From positions 124,001-188,000 of the forward strand of contig NZ_BMDR01000006.1 in NCBI RefSeq assembly GCF_014635885.1: a stretch of DNA of 64,000 bases, in the 5' to 3' direction. The stretch is from Acinetobacter vivianii. GTDB lineage: Bacteria; Pseudomonadota; Gammaproteobacteria; Pseudomonadales; Moraxellaceae. This document shows, one piece after another, positions 16,167 through 25,649 of the stretch; position 1 is the first letter of the stretch, and each line of letters begins with the position of its first letter. Below the pieces are notes generated by a model that made no database searches, was not told where the DNA came from, and saw only the letters and a list, made by a program, of their open reading frames with translations. A program made the position numbers and the translations under genes.

Positions 16167-19100
16167 CTATTCCACACGTAAAAATTCAAAAATAGGTTGG
16201 TACAAGCGATAGGAATAGTGATCACAAGCATATTGCAATAATGCTGTTGCATCCTGTTCTTGCAAAATAAACTGCCAGTCCCGATGTAACTTACAGGCTT
16301 CATTCTGGGTCATATCAAAGCCAGAGAAATCGCCTGTATCATTCCAGTCTTTCAGCACCTGCTTTTGACTGTCTTCAACTAATACCTGCTTTGAATCCAG
16401 TTCAAACCATTCGTATTGCTTGGCTTTTTCTAGTGGCTTTAACATCAATGCCGCAGGTAAAACCACAGGCTGTTGTTGTGCAGTTTGCCAAAGTTCCAGC
16501 CACGCCTGTAAATAAGTCTGTGCTTGCTGGGAACTCAAGCCTTCACAAATCACGGTCTGATCACTAAACACCACGATACGGCGTTTTTCAGTTGCAGCCT
16601 CATGATTCAATACCGTGAGCCACAACAGATACTCCAGCCAGACCTTGGCAAGACGCTTGGCACGTGCGCTTGAGGCATCCAGACTAATCCAGTCCTGCCC
16701 GATGTGTTTCGGGGTCATACAACCGATCTGTAAATGTTTCGACACTCGCCAAACACGCTCTGTGGTTTCTGTCGGCGCTGGGGCATATTGCTGCAAACGT
16801 TCCAGTAAACGCTGTTGCTCTAAGCGGCTTTGCTGCCAAGCACTTTGCTGGACTTTGCCTACAGGCAACTGATCTTGTAATAACTGAGGTGAAGTCTTGT
16901 CATCATGCTGCTGTAAAAAATGACGAATGGCATATTTACCCAAGCCATCTAGCAATAGAGGCTCAGTTTGATCAACGAGTTCTGTTGCACTCAGGTTTTC
17001 TACACCCAAAGTTTTTAAGTACAAACGGGCTGGAAAAGTGACATCCTGAATCCATTGCTGACCATCCAGAATCAGCATTTCATTATTTTCAACGGGATAA
17101 ACCGTATTGACCCAAGCCGCTCGTTCGCCTTTTTCCTGCTGGATTTGCGAAGCAACTTTAAACCATTGGTCCTGAAAACGAATATGGCCTTGTTCTGCCA
17201 TAAAGCCTAATGGATCAAAGGGTTGTAAGCGATGAATATAGAAAAGTGGATACAACTGTGTCGGGAGTTGCAAGGCTGCAAATTCTTTAGAAAAATCCTC
17301 TATATCTCCAGAGTCACCCTTTTTTAAAGATGAGCTGAGAGCAATTTCCCCCAATGAAGCCTCTCCCTCTGAGAGAGATTTAGAGAGGGGTGGCTTTATA
17401 ATCAGTGCCAAATGATCGCGGAAGTTCTGTAATACACTAGATGGCTCTCGTACTTCACCATCATTCACATCAAAACCATTATAGAACAACCATAATTGTT
17501 CCTGCGCCAACAAGACCGCATCTAAAAAAGCGCCCTGATCATCTTCCAGACGAGAACGATCCCCCAATTGCTGACGTAACGCATCCATCAAATCAAAAGG
17601 AATATGACTATCACGATTTGGAAATTTTCCTGTATCCAGATTCAACATCACAATCAGTCGATAAGGAATTGGCCGAATCTGACCAATCTGGCTAAAGGTA
17701 ATTTGCCCTGTGGGTTCAACCTGCGCTGACTGGCTTTCCAAAGTCCGTTGAATTTCTTCAATGATATAAGGCAGAGGCAAAGAAATCTGGCGTAACTGGC
17801 TTTCCATATCTTCATAATAACTTGCCAGCGTCAGCATCCGCTCCTGCTTCTGAATAATCTCACGCACAGCTTTTAAGGCCACAATATCGGCCTGCTCAAA
17901 TTCTTGAACATCTGCTTTCAGGCGTTTTAGCCATGTCTCTACTGGTAAGCGCTGGCCTTGCTCATGCGCCACCAGCCAGTGACGTCGCACCGACAAATCC
18001 TGATATATCTGGATCAGAATACCAATCAGTTCAAAATCACTTGGCTGTACTGCTGCATAACTTAAAGTTTGCTGCACCATTACATGCGCAGGTACAGCAA
18101 TACCTAAAGCCAAACGATCTAAAGCAAACTTGAAGCTATAACGATAGTCTTGATCATCAGCACTTAGACTATGCTTGAGATGCTCTTCATCCAGACCGCG
18201 TTTAAAACCCGCTTCATTTAGCAGGGTCAGGATGCGTTGTGCCTGACTATAATCCAGTCCATAACGCTGTTGGGTTGCCGATAGATTCAACCAGTCAGCA
18301 AAATCATCTTGTGTCATTCGGGTTTGCGTCAGTTGCAAACGCCCTAGCACTGCCCGCCAAGCATTCAGTGCATCGAGCTGGGCCACACCTGCAATTTTAA
18401 CGGGTAAGAACACATCATGATCATTGGGCACTGCATGGAAAACACTACGAATCAGCGGCTCAAGCTCAGCCAGATTCGGGGTAAGAATCAGAATATCGTT
18501 GGGACGACGTGGTGATGAATCTGACTGGGAAAGCCAATGTAAGAGCTGTTCTTTTAACACCTCCAGCTGTCTGAGGCTCGAATGACAGACATGGAACTGA
18601 ACCGATTTATCCTCGGCTGCCAGTTCATATTGCTCAGGTAATGGCTCTGCCAGATAGAAAATATCCGACTGGATTTTGCCCAGTAAGGTCTCGGGGAAAT
18701 AATCTTCAAATGCATCAACCCATTTCCCCTCCTCGCCTGTTGCAAGTTGCGATAACAAGGAAAAGTGATCACGCGCCTGCTTGCCTAAACGGGTGAGTAA
18801 AGGATGACGAGATTCACGATTTAGAGCATTAAAACCTAAACTAAAACGCTCAAAAAAAGCAGTAATTTCTGCATCGGTTGCCTTGGGATGCTTGGCAATA
18901 AAACGTTCTTTCACACCTAAGTCATAACGTTGCTTCCACAAGGGATCGACGCTATCCGCCCAATATTCTTGTGAAGGGTTATAGTGCAAAATCACCACAT
19001 CAAGATATTGACCTAAACGGCGTAAAAACTGCAGCTGGCTGGGTGGCAAATCGAGCACCGTAAAAACGATCACCTGATTCGGTAATTGTGCTAAAGCTTT

Positions 19101-19868
19101 TGCCCGTGTCTGCTCATTATCTAAAGCCTTCCAGAAATCGGCATCAATCCCCTGCATTTCAATAAAGTCATCATGGAAATAGTTTTGCCATAACCAGCGT
19201 TGCCACGCTTCCAGTTGTTCGGTCTGGTTTAGGCTAAAGGCTGAGGTCTGCTGATCGGTCTTGGCAATCAGCTGTTCAATATCGAGTGCTTTATTCTGCC
19301 CCCAAGTCGAGAGCCAGTTCGTTGTGCAACTGCATTCACTGCGACAGCCTTTTTGACAATGACCGCGATAAATCATGTAGTTATTAAAGAGTTGCGACAC
19401 CTGCTCCGCCACCCAATACAACATACTCTGCTTTTTTAACTGTTTCTCTGTACCCTGCGGTAATTGAGCCGCACTGTCATAAATACGTTGCACAATTGAA
19501 TATAAAGGATGATCTGTAGCAAGATCGAGCTGATCAGCACGGATAAAGGGCTGCAAGGCTTGGTGAATACGCCATTTTAAAATTAATCGTGGAATATTGG
19601 CCTTTCGCACCTGCTCTTTATTTTCAAGCACCTGCTGATAGGCATACCACTGAAAACCACGAATACGCTGATGGAATTGATAGTTGGCGGTCATGCCTTG
19701 TTGTTCAGCAATCTTCTGTATTAACCATTGTTCTTGTGCAGGACTCGGGACAATAAAATGCTGGGTTTTAAATACCTGAAAAGGTGAATCACTGGGCTGG
19801 GTAATTGATGCCATCACGCCTTGTAATAACACTTCAAGACGTTGACTTTGAATAACATGAATACCCAT
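16167..19868 (-). CDS. recC: RecBCD gamma subunit, Chi-recognition protein RecC
   Basis: 1233 aa, about 110 longer than E. coli RecC. The N-terminus (IQSQRLEVLLQ...PSPAQEQWLIQ) and the PFDPLGF element match the family. RecC is an inactivated helicase fold that scans for Chi and holds RecB and RecD. Two local oddities are visible. Residues 171-181 form a Cys cluster (C171, C175, C179, C181) replacing the family's usual YRPxWLxxW segment. Also, a low-complexity Ser/Glu/Lys-rich insert encoded at about 17300-17398 lies before the PFDP element and looks like an in-frame repetitive sequence. recC ends convergently with the OmpA-like gene. Confidence 0.93.
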   Translation of the reverse strand: MGIHVIQSQRLEVLLQGVMASITQPSDSPFQVFKTQHFIVPSPAQEQWLIQKIAEQQGMTANYQFHQRIRGFQWYAYQQVLENKEQVRKANIPRLILKWRIHQALQPFIRADQLDLATDHPLYSIVQRIYDSAAQLPQGTEKQLKKQSMLYWVAEQVSQLFNNYMIYRGHCQKGCRSECSCTTNWLSTWGQNKALDIEQLIAKTDQQTSAFSLNQTEQLEAWQRWLWQNYFHDDFIEMQGIDADFWKALDNEQTRAKALAQLPNQVIVFTVLDLPPSQLQFLRRLGQYLDVVILHYNPSQEYWADSVDPLWKQRYDLGVKERFIAKHPKATDAEITAFFERFSLGFNALNRESRHPLLTRLGKQARDHFSLLSQLATGEEGKWVDAFEDYFPETLLGKIQSDIFYLAEPLPEQYELAAEDKSVQFHVCHSSLRQLEVLKEQLLHWLSQSDSSPRRPNDILILTPNLAELEPLIRSVFHAVPNDHDVFLPVKIAGVAQLDALNAWRAVLGRLQLTQTRMTQDDFADWLNLSATQQRYGLDYSQAQRILTLLNEAGFKRGLDEEHLKHSLSADDQDYRYSFKFALDRLALGIAVPAHVMVQQTLSYAAVQPSDFELIGILIQIYQDLSVRRHWLVAHEQGQRLPVETWLKRLKADVQEFEQADIVALKAVREIIQKQERMLTLASYYEDMESQLRQISLPLPYIIEEIQRTLESQSAQVEPTGQITFSQIGQIRPIPYRLIVMLNLDTGKFPNRDSHIPFDLMDALRQQLGDRSRLEDDQGAFLDAVLLAQEQLWLFYNGFDVNDGEVREPSSVLQNFRDHLALIIKPPLSKSLSEGEASLGEIALSSSLKKGDSGDIEDFSKEFAALQLPTQLYPLFYIHRLQPFDPLGFMAEQGHIRFQDQWFKVASQIQQEKGERAAWVNTVYPVENNEMLILDGQQWIQDVTFPARLYLKTLGVENLSATELVDQTEPLLLDGLGKYAIRHFLQQHDDKTSPQLLQDQLPVGKVQQSAWQQSRLEQQRLLERLQQYAPAPTETTERVWRVSKHLQIGCMTPKHIGQDWISLDASSARAKRLAKVWLEYLLWLTVLNHEAATEKRRIVVFSDQTVICEGLSSQQAQTYLQAWLELWQTAQQQPVVLPAALMLKPLEKAKQYEWFELDSKQVLVEDSQKQVLKDWNDTGDFSGFDMTQNEACKLHRDWQFILQEQDATALLQYACDHYSYRLYQPIFEFLRVE
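17300..17398 (-). repeat. Repeat-like in-frame insert in recC
   Basis: About 99 bp with a purine/pyrimidine-skewed imperfect palindrome (CCTCTCCCTCTGAGAG ... TAGAGAGGGG) and a base composition unlike the rest of recC. It encodes SKSLSEGEASLGEIALSSS and then KKGDSGD, a flexible linker-like stretch. It resembles small intergenic palindromic elements that can settle in genes without breaking the frame. Exact ends and copy number elsewhere are unknown. Confidence 0.5.
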
Positions 19869-20058
19869 GTATTAATATAACCTCATCAAAAAATGATCAT
19901 TTTGTTGCACGAAAACGTCCATAATAGTCACTATACAACATTCAACTTCATATCATGAAGTCACGTTAAATACACAATCCAACAAAAAAATTGTTTTGAA
20001 ATTCACCATTCAATACGATTGAATGTACTATCAAGGGATAGACTTTAGGTATAACTTT

Positions 20059-20565
20059 ATGAAAATTGAAAAAATTCCTGATTCCATTGACCCAAGTTTA
20101 AACTTGGAACAAATCCGTGACGAATGTTTAGAACTCGCTAAAAAACGTGCATATTGGTCCGCAGGTGCAGCAATTGTACCGATTCCATTCTTTGATGTGG
20201 TGGTTGATTTGGGCATGCTGACCCAGATTATTCCCGATATTAATGCCCGCTTTGGTTTGGCACCTGAACATATCAGTGTTTACGACCCTGAAACTAAAAA
20301 AGTTCACTGGGACGAACTACGTAAGCGCGGATTTGAGTTTTCAGGTTTTGTGGTGGCGCGTACCGCGATGAAAAAGTCGTTTAATGGCTTTTTCACCAAG
20401 ATTGCCACCAAACAGGTGACTAAATTTATTCCTTTAGGCGGACAACTTGTGGCAGCAAGTCTCGGCTATTTCATGATGCGTAAAATCACTGAAGCGCATG
20501 TACAGGATTGCTATAATCTGGCAAAACGGATTCAGCAAAAAAGCCGTAATACCATTGTTGCTTAA
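20059..20565 (+). CDS. Conserved small protein, DUF697/EcsC-like
   Basis: 168 aa from the ATG at 20059, preferred because TAGG lies about 9 nt upstream. An in-frame ATG at 20023 has no ribosome-binding site. The hydrophobic segment AAIVPIPFFDVVVDLGML near residue 40 and a second one near FIPLGGQLVAASLGYFMM resemble DUF697-like membrane-associated proteins, often found with GTPases. No GTPase gene is adjacent here: the neighbours are divergent recC and a transporter. It is monocistronic, with its own terminator. Function unknown. Confidence 0.65.
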   Translation: MKIEKIPDSIDPSLNLEQIRDECLELAKKRAYWSAGAAIVPIPFFDVVVDLGMLTQIIPDINARFGLAPEHISVYDPETKKVHWDELRKRGFEFSGFVVARTAMKKSFNGFFTKIATKQVTKFIPLGGQLVAASLGYFMMRKITEAHVQDCYNLAKRIQQKSRNTIVA

Positions 20566-20575
20566 ATCAAAAACG

Positions 20576-20607
20576 AGCAGGTATCGATTTAAATACCTGC
20601 TTTTTAT
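20576..20607 (+). terminator. Rho-independent terminator
   Basis: AGCAGGTAT (20576-20584) and ATACCTGCT (20593-20601) with an 8-nt loop, followed by TTTTATT. It ends the upstream small gene. Confidence 0.85.
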
Positions 20608-20829
20608 TGGTTTGGTCAGGTGAAATGAAAAACTGAAAATTGCCCTTATTACTCGACCAAATTCATGTGTTATTTACTTCACACCTCAAGACTCCTGTTT
20701 ACATCACACCAACACACCCATAAAAAAACACCACAATTACGTTAATATTCACTTAATTTTTTAAGCTTTCATAAAGATTGTATTTTTAATCTCCACATCT
20801 CGATGATAATTAGATGATGGAGCGTCGTT

Positions 20830-22122
20830 GTGCAAACTAGCCAATCACCTTCTCGTGTCCGTGCAATTTTTAACGTGACCAGCGGGAACTTCCTTGAACA
20901 ATACGACTTCTTCCTTTTCGGTCTCTATGCACAGGCGATAGGCGAGACTTTCTTCCATTCCGATAGCAGTTATGCCGCACTGATGAAAACCTTTTTGGTG
21001 TTTGCTGTCAGTTTTCTGATGCGTCCAATTGGTGCTCTGCTACTTGGCCCTTATGTTGACCGGATCGGCCGCCGTAAAGGTCTAATGGTCACTTTGAGCA
21101 TTATGGCTTTTGGTTCTTTAATCATTGCATTTACGCCAAGCTATGCCAGTATCGGCTTCGCAGCCACAGTCCTCATTTTCGCGGGGCGGCTTGCGCAAGG
21201 TTTCTCTGCTGGCGTTGAACTTGGCGGGGTCTCGGTTTATCTGGCAGAAATTGCCGAGCCACATAACCGTGGTTTTATCACCAGTTGGCAATCGGCGAGT
21301 CAGCAAGTCGCGGTGATCTTCGCTGCTGTGTTGGGCTATCTCGTCAGTGTCATTTTCACCAAAGCTCAGGTTGATGCATGGGCATGGCGCATTCCCTTCT
21401 TTGTCGGTTGTGCCATCATTCCATTTATCTTCTGGCTACGTAAGTCATTGGCTGAAACGGAAGCCTTTGCCTCCCGTAAAGAACATCCAAGCACTCGACA
21501 AATTCTAAGCACTTTGGCGGCCAACTGGAAAATTGTGCTGGCAGGTGTGTGTATGGTCGCCACCACAACGACAATGTTCTACTTTATTACTGTCTATACA
21601 CCAACTTACGGTAAAGAAGTACTCCATTTAACCCGTACCGAAAGTTTAATCGCCACGATTATGGTTGGGCTAAGTAACTTTATTTTATTACCGATTGGCG
21701 GACATCTTTCTGACAAATTTGGTCGAAAACCACTGTTAATCACCACAACCTTATTGATCTTTATCAGTGCTTATCCACTACTGACTTGGTTGACCCATAC
21801 CATTAGCCTGTCGCATATGTTGATGGTGTTGTTGTGGTTCTCTTTACTGTATAGCTTTTACAACGGCGCGCTGGTGGTTTCACTAGCGGAAATGATGCCG
21901 AGTTCAGTCCGTATTGCCGGTTTCTCCGTGGCTTATAGCTTTGCCACCTCGATTTTTGGTGGACTTACCCCAATGATTGCAACCTATCTGGTACAGACCT
22001 CAGGCAATAAGAGCATGCCTGCTTTCTGGCTGATGTTCGCCGCAATCACCAGTTTAATCGCGACACTGATCGTATTCCGACAGCATCGCAGTTATAGCGC
22101 CCAATTGGCGAGTAACAATTAA
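20830..22122 (+). CDS. MFS metabolite:H+ symporter, CitA/TcuC-like
   Basis: 430 aa with about 12 predicted membrane segments. The MHS-family sequence is strongly reminiscent of the enterobacterial citrate/tricarballylate symporters: SGNFLEQYDFFLFG at the N-terminus, MRPIGA, the loop 2-3 signature DRIGRRKG, RLAQGFSAGVELGGVSVYLAE and SWQSASQQVAV. It most likely imports citrate or another tricarboxylate together with protons. The start is GTG with a GGAG sequence about 8 nt upstream. No metabolic genes for the substrate lie beside it, so the exact substrate is uncertain. It ends convergently with pap around a GGCGGATTAGTCCGCC hairpin. Confidence 0.85.
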   Translation: MQTSQSPSRVRAIFNVTSGNFLEQYDFFLFGLYAQAIGETFFHSDSSYAALMKTFLVFAVSFLMRPIGALLLGPYVDRIGRRKGLMVTLSIMAFGSLIIAFTPSYASIGFAATVLIFAGRLAQGFSAGVELGGVSVYLAEIAEPHNRGFITSWQSASQQVAVIFAAVLGYLVSVIFTKAQVDAWAWRIPFFVGCAIIPFIFWLRKSLAETEAFASRKEHPSTRQILSTLAANWKIVLAGVCMVATTTTMFYFITVYTPTYGKEVLHLTRTESLIATIMVGLSNFILLPIGGHLSDKFGRKPLLITTTLLIFISAYPLLTWLTHTISLSHMLMVLLWFSLLYSFYNGALVVSLAEMMPSSVRIAGFSVAYSFATSIFGGLTPMIATYLVQTSGNKSMPAFWLMFAAITSLIATLIVFRQHRSYSAQLASNN

Positions 22123-22149
22123 TTTAATTGAAGTTAGCTGTAAGGCGGA

Positions 22150-23589
22150 TTAGTCCGCCTTCAGTTGTTGCAAGATCGCTTTTAAAACCTGAATCCGCGC
22201 TGAATATTTATCATCCGTCGCAATTACATACCACGGTGCATAATCGGTATCGGTTCGTTCAAACATATCCGCTGCTGCCTTAAGATAATCATCCCATTTC
22301 TCGCGGTTACGCCAGTCTTCTTCAGTGATTTTAAAACGCTTATGTGGTGTTTGTTCACGTGCCTTGAATCGGAGTGCCTGCTCGTCTTTACTAATTGCCA
22401 GCCAGATTTTGACAATCACCGTCTGGCTATCCACCAGATTTTCTTCAAAACGATTAATTTCACTATAAGCTCGTTGCCATTCTACTGTAGAGGCAAAACC
22501 CTCAATGCGCTCAACCAACACCCGTCCATACCAGGTACGGTCAAAAATGGTAATCTTGCCGCTATCATTTAATCTATTCCAGAAACGCCATAAATAAGGT
22601 CGGCGCAACTCATAACGTTCGGGTGCTGCAATGGTATGAATTTCATATTCTCTCGGATCGAGTTTTTTGACGATGCGTTTGATCGCACCGCCCTTACCTG
22701 CTGCATCCATCCCTTCAAAGCAAATCACCACTTTGCGCTCATCAAACCGTAGCTTATCCGCCACTTTTTTGGTCAGTTTACTCAGTTCTTCTTTATAATC
22801 TTCTTTTTCCAGATTGGCTTGCTCTGGTTCCAATAGGCGCTGTGGAATTTTTGCCTGTTGCCACTTCTGGGTCACTTTAGTCTGGTGTTCTGGCAACTCT
22901 TGCAAGGTTTGCAAAAGATATTGTGCGAAACATTGATCACGCAACTTTTCATCTTCGCCATCAATAATAAACCAGTCATCGGTAAAGCGTTGGCTCAAGC
23001 CCTGCAAGGTATCGTATTGTTTTTTATTCCGCCAATCCAGACCGTGTAATTTATGCCAGCGCTGTTCCGAAGCATCGATTTGGTCCAAGCGTTTTTGTAG
23101 CGATTTCCACGATAAATCAAACCAGACTTTGACAATATGTACATGATTATTTTGCAAATCATGTTCAAAAGCCCGCATTTGTTCAATATAGGCATCAAAC
23201 AGATTTTCATCCAGTGGCTTGGAGACATGCATCGCAGTGGTGAGCAAATCGCTATACCAGTTACCAAACATCACCACGATTTGCCCTTCAGCGGGAATAA
23301 AACGGGTGTAAGACTGCCAAAAAGGCTGGTTATTTGTTAAAAATTGCGGTGCGTCGGCCTTGACTCGTAAATAACGAGGATCTAGCCATTCACGTAACTG
23401 TTTCACGGCCTCACCTTTACCGGCCAGCTCAATACCACTCACCAGAACCAGAACACTTTTTGCATTTTTCTTATCACGACTTTCTTTTAATGCATATTGC
23501 GCCTCAATCAGCTCTAAAGAGAGTTCATCTTCGTCACGTAATTCAAATGTGGGTTGTTGTTTACTCATGTGCTGCTCTAACTGGCTCAT
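22150..23589 (-). CDS. pap: Polyphosphate:AMP phosphotransferase (class II PPK2)
   Basis: 479 aa with two fused PPK2 domains. The first P-loop is SGIELAGKGEAVKQL (near residue 52) and the second FEGMDAAGKGGAIKRI (near 295), followed by the lid-type PPK2 motif FDRTWYGRVLVERIEGF. It transfers a phosphate from polyphosphate to AMP, giving ADP, and is the enzyme described from Acinetobacter johnsonii. Length and two-domain form match Pap rather than single-domain PPK2 kinases. It is divergent from the FFLEELY-like gene. Its stop codon lies inside a GC-rich hairpin shared with the convergent transporter gene. Confidence 0.93.
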   Translation of the reverse strand: MSQLEQHMSKQQPTFELRDEDELSLELIEAQYALKESRDKKNAKSVLVLVSGIELAGKGEAVKQLREWLDPRYLRVKADAPQFLTNNQPFWQSYTRFIPAEGQIVVMFGNWYSDLLTTAMHVSKPLDENLFDAYIEQMRAFEHDLQNNHVHIVKVWFDLSWKSLQKRLDQIDASEQRWHKLHGLDWRNKKQYDTLQGLSQRFTDDWFIIDGEDEKLRDQCFAQYLLQTLQELPEHQTKVTQKWQQAKIPQRLLEPEQANLEKEDYKEELSKLTKKVADKLRFDERKVVICFEGMDAAGKGGAIKRIVKKLDPREYEIHTIAAPERYELRRPYLWRFWNRLNDSGKITIFDRTWYGRVLVERIEGFASTVEWQRAYSEINRFEENLVDSQTVIVKIWLAISKDEQALRFKAREQTPHKRFKITEEDWRNREKWDDYLKAAADMFERTDTDYAPWYVIATDDKYSARIQVLKAILQQLKAD

Positions 23590-23640
23590 TATTAAAATTA
23601 AAATTGCTATTGTTCAAACTATAAATGTTCGCAGAAAAAC

Positions 23641-23674
23641 CCGTGTACAGTTTATGTTGACTGTACCGACACGG
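23641..23674. promoter_or_regulatory. Hairpin in the pap divergent intergenic region
   Basis: CCGTGTACAGT (23641-23651) pairs with ACTGTAC...CACGG (23660-23674) around an 8-nt loop, with a small bulge. It lies between the divergent pap and FFLEELY-like starts, so it may be an operator or a leader hairpin. Confidence 0.35.
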
Positions 23675-23775
23675 CTATAGTGACTAATTATTAAGCATTT
23701 AAAGTTTATGCTGTCATGGTTCTCCGCTATGATGATGCCTATGATTTTATCGTTTTATTTTCTTTGAGTTCGAAC

Positions 23776-24483
23776 ATGTCAAAACTCGCTGCATTTGATC
23801 AACTTTTATTACAATATCAATCTTTGAATTACCACCAGAATCCAGCGATTGCACAGAGATTGCATGAAGTACAGGCATGGATGAAAGCACGTATTGCCGA
23901 GACGCATGCGGAGTTCTTTGCCGAACCCAAGAACCAGCTTATGGCAGCGTACTTTTTAAATCGCTTATATGGTGGGCCAGACTTTGATGCAATGGCGCAA
24001 CAAATCGAACGTCTGCTCAAATATGCCCATAAAGCCGAAAGCCTTCTCCCAGAAAATGCGATTAAAACAGGCACTAAATCAGTGAGCTTAGCGGTACTTG
24101 CAACACGACTCGATGAGCAAGTTGCCCAGCAACTGTTAGAAGATTATCCCCTCGAAACACCTTTAACGGATGAGATCATGCGCCAAACCTTGATTAAACT
24201 CGATCAGGGCGAAGCGCGTTATGAACAACTCCAGCTTCTTGATGAATTAGGCGTGACGCTTGATAAATATATGCGTTCAACCATGATGTATGCTGCCTTT
24301 AAAATGTGCAAAGGCATCGCACATAAATACCAGTTTGATGGCATGTATGAGTTTATTCAGGAAGGTTTCGCTGCGATGAAACCCATGAAATCTGCGGCAA
24401 CCTTTATCAACACCTTCAGTGAAAAAGAGCGTGAAATTATTGATAAAGTTCATGCAGGACACCCAAATCCATTCCGAGACTAG
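23776..24483 (+). CDS. Conserved protein, FFLEELY-motif-like
   Basis: 235 aa from the ATG at 23776 (MSKLAAFDQ). A longer frame from 23716 adds 20 poorly supported residues. The segment YFLNRLYGGPDFDAMAQQIER (near 65) corresponds to the FFLEELYGPRDF-type signature of a conserved gammaproteobacterial family of unknown function. Otherwise it is predicted alpha-helical and soluble, without signal peptide or known catalytic motif. It is divergent from pap and about 210 bp upstream of ubiE, but a hairpin separates it from that operon. Confidence 0.7.
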   Translation: MSKLAAFDQLLLQYQSLNYHQNPAIAQRLHEVQAWMKARIAETHAEFFAEPKNQLMAAYFLNRLYGGPDFDAMAQQIERLLKYAHKAESLLPENAIKTGTKSVSLAVLATRLDEQVAQQLLEDYPLETPLTDEIMRQTLIKLDQGEARYEQLQLLDELGVTLDKYMRSTMMYAAFKMCKGIAHKYQFDGMYEFIQEGFAAMKPMKSAATFINTFSEKEREIIDKVHAGHPNPFRD

Positions 24484-24496
24484 GATAAGTCTGCTT

Positions 24497-24529
24497 CTAT
24501 TTCAGCCACGCACATGATGGCTGAAATAG
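24497..24529 (+). terminator. Stem-loop after the FFLEELY-like gene
   Basis: Perfect 12-bp arms CTATTTCAGCCA / TGGCTGAAATAG with a 9-nt loop, 13 bp past the stop codon. It has no T-run on the plus strand (AAAAATGAG follows), so it is an unusual or weak terminator, or an mRNA 3'-end stabiliser. Confidence 0.5.
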
Positions 24530-24694
24530 AAAAATGAGTCTTTTCAAATCTTAAGAAAAATTAAAACCCTTTTGAGAAAGTGACTTTCTGTATATTATTC
24601 ATATCAATTACATGCGAAACCCTGTAAAAAGATACAAAATCTGTCATCATGCTTGCTGATTCGTGCCGCTAGAGCGAAAGTTTAGGAGAAAACA

Positions 24695-25639
24695 ATGTCT
24701 AACGAAAACCAACAGCCTACCCCAGAAGTTGAGCAAAACCCAAGTTCAGACAAAGTCAGCCCTTTCTTAAACACGCCACTTCCACAAGGCACACCACAAG
24801 GTCAGCAACAGTCTTTACAACAAGATGCAGCAGCGCCGACCTCAACAGGTTCAATCCCAAAATATAATTTGCCGCGCGGTGCCAATACAGGCAACGTTGG
24901 TGCAACCACACACTTCGGTTATCAAACCGTGAGTAGTGATGATAAGGCACAAAAAGTTGCCGAAGTGTTCCATTCAGTTGCCAGCAAATACGACATCATG
25001 AATGACTTGATGTCATTTGGTATCCATCGTATATGGAAACGTTTTGCGATTAATATGTCAGGTGTTCGTCGTGGTCAGCACGTACTGGATATCGCAGGTG
25101 GTACAGGCGATTTAGCTAAAGTATTCAGTCGTGAAGTTGGACCGCAGGGTCATGTTGTTTTATCAGACATCAACGAATCAATGTTAAATGTCGGTCGTGA
25201 TCGTCTGATTGATGCAGGCTGCACCAACGTTGATTTCGTACTTGCCAATGCTGAAACTTTAGAGCCATTTGCAGACAACAGTTTTGATTTAGTCACCATC
25301 AGCTTTGGTCTGCGTAATGTGACTGATAAAGATGCTGCTTTACAAGCCATGTATCGCGTGCTTAAGCCAGGCGGCCGCTTATTGATTCTTGAGTTTTCTA
25401 AGCCAGTGTTTGAGCCATTCTCAAAACTGTATGACCTTTATTCATTCACAGCATTGCCGATCATGGGCAAACTGGTTGCCAATGACTCGGAAAGCTATAA
25501 ATATCTGGCTGAATCGATTCGTATGCACCCAGACCAGCGTACCCTGAAAGGAATGATGGAAAATGCAGGCTTCCAAAGCTGTGACTATCACAACTTAACT
25601 GGTGGTATTGTTGCAGTTCATCGTGGATTCAAACTTTAA
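24695..25639 (+). CDS. ubiE: Ubiquinone/menaquinone C-methyltransferase UbiE
   Basis: 314 aa. Class I SAM-dependent methyltransferase: [20 protein letters not shown] (from about residue 72), [17 protein letters not shown] motif [16 protein letters not shown], and the family block [14 protein letters not shown]. It C-methylates 2-polyprenyl-6-methoxy-1,4-benzoquinol in ubiquinone synthesis. The first ~70 residues are a Gln/Pro/Ser-rich disordered extension absent from E. coli UbiE, which begins near the THFGFQTV motif. The start is supported by TTTAGGAGAAAACAATG. First gene of ubiE-ubiJ-ubiB. Confidence 0.95.
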   Translation: MSNENQQPTPEVEQNPSSDKVSPFLNTPLPQGTPQGQQQSLQQDAAAPTSTGSIPKYNLPRGANTGNVGATTHFGYQTVSSDDKAQKVAEVFHSVASKYDIMNDLMSFGIHRIWKRFAINMSGVRRGQHVLDIAGGTGDLAKVFSREVGPQGHVVLSDINESMLNVGRDRLIDAGCTNVDFVLANAETLEPFADNSFDLVTISFGLRNVTDKDAALQAMYRVLKPGGRLLILEFSKPVFEPFSKLYDLYSFTALPIMGKLVANDSESYKYLAESIRMHPDQRTLKGMMENAGFQSCDYHNLTGGIVAVHRGFKL

Positions 25640-25649
25640 GGTTTAAGAT

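Noticed and set aside
23702-23718. A PhoB box-like CTGTCAT near pap
   Set aside because: Only a single half-site is present without the second repeat at 11-bp spacing, so there is no sound case for phosphate control.
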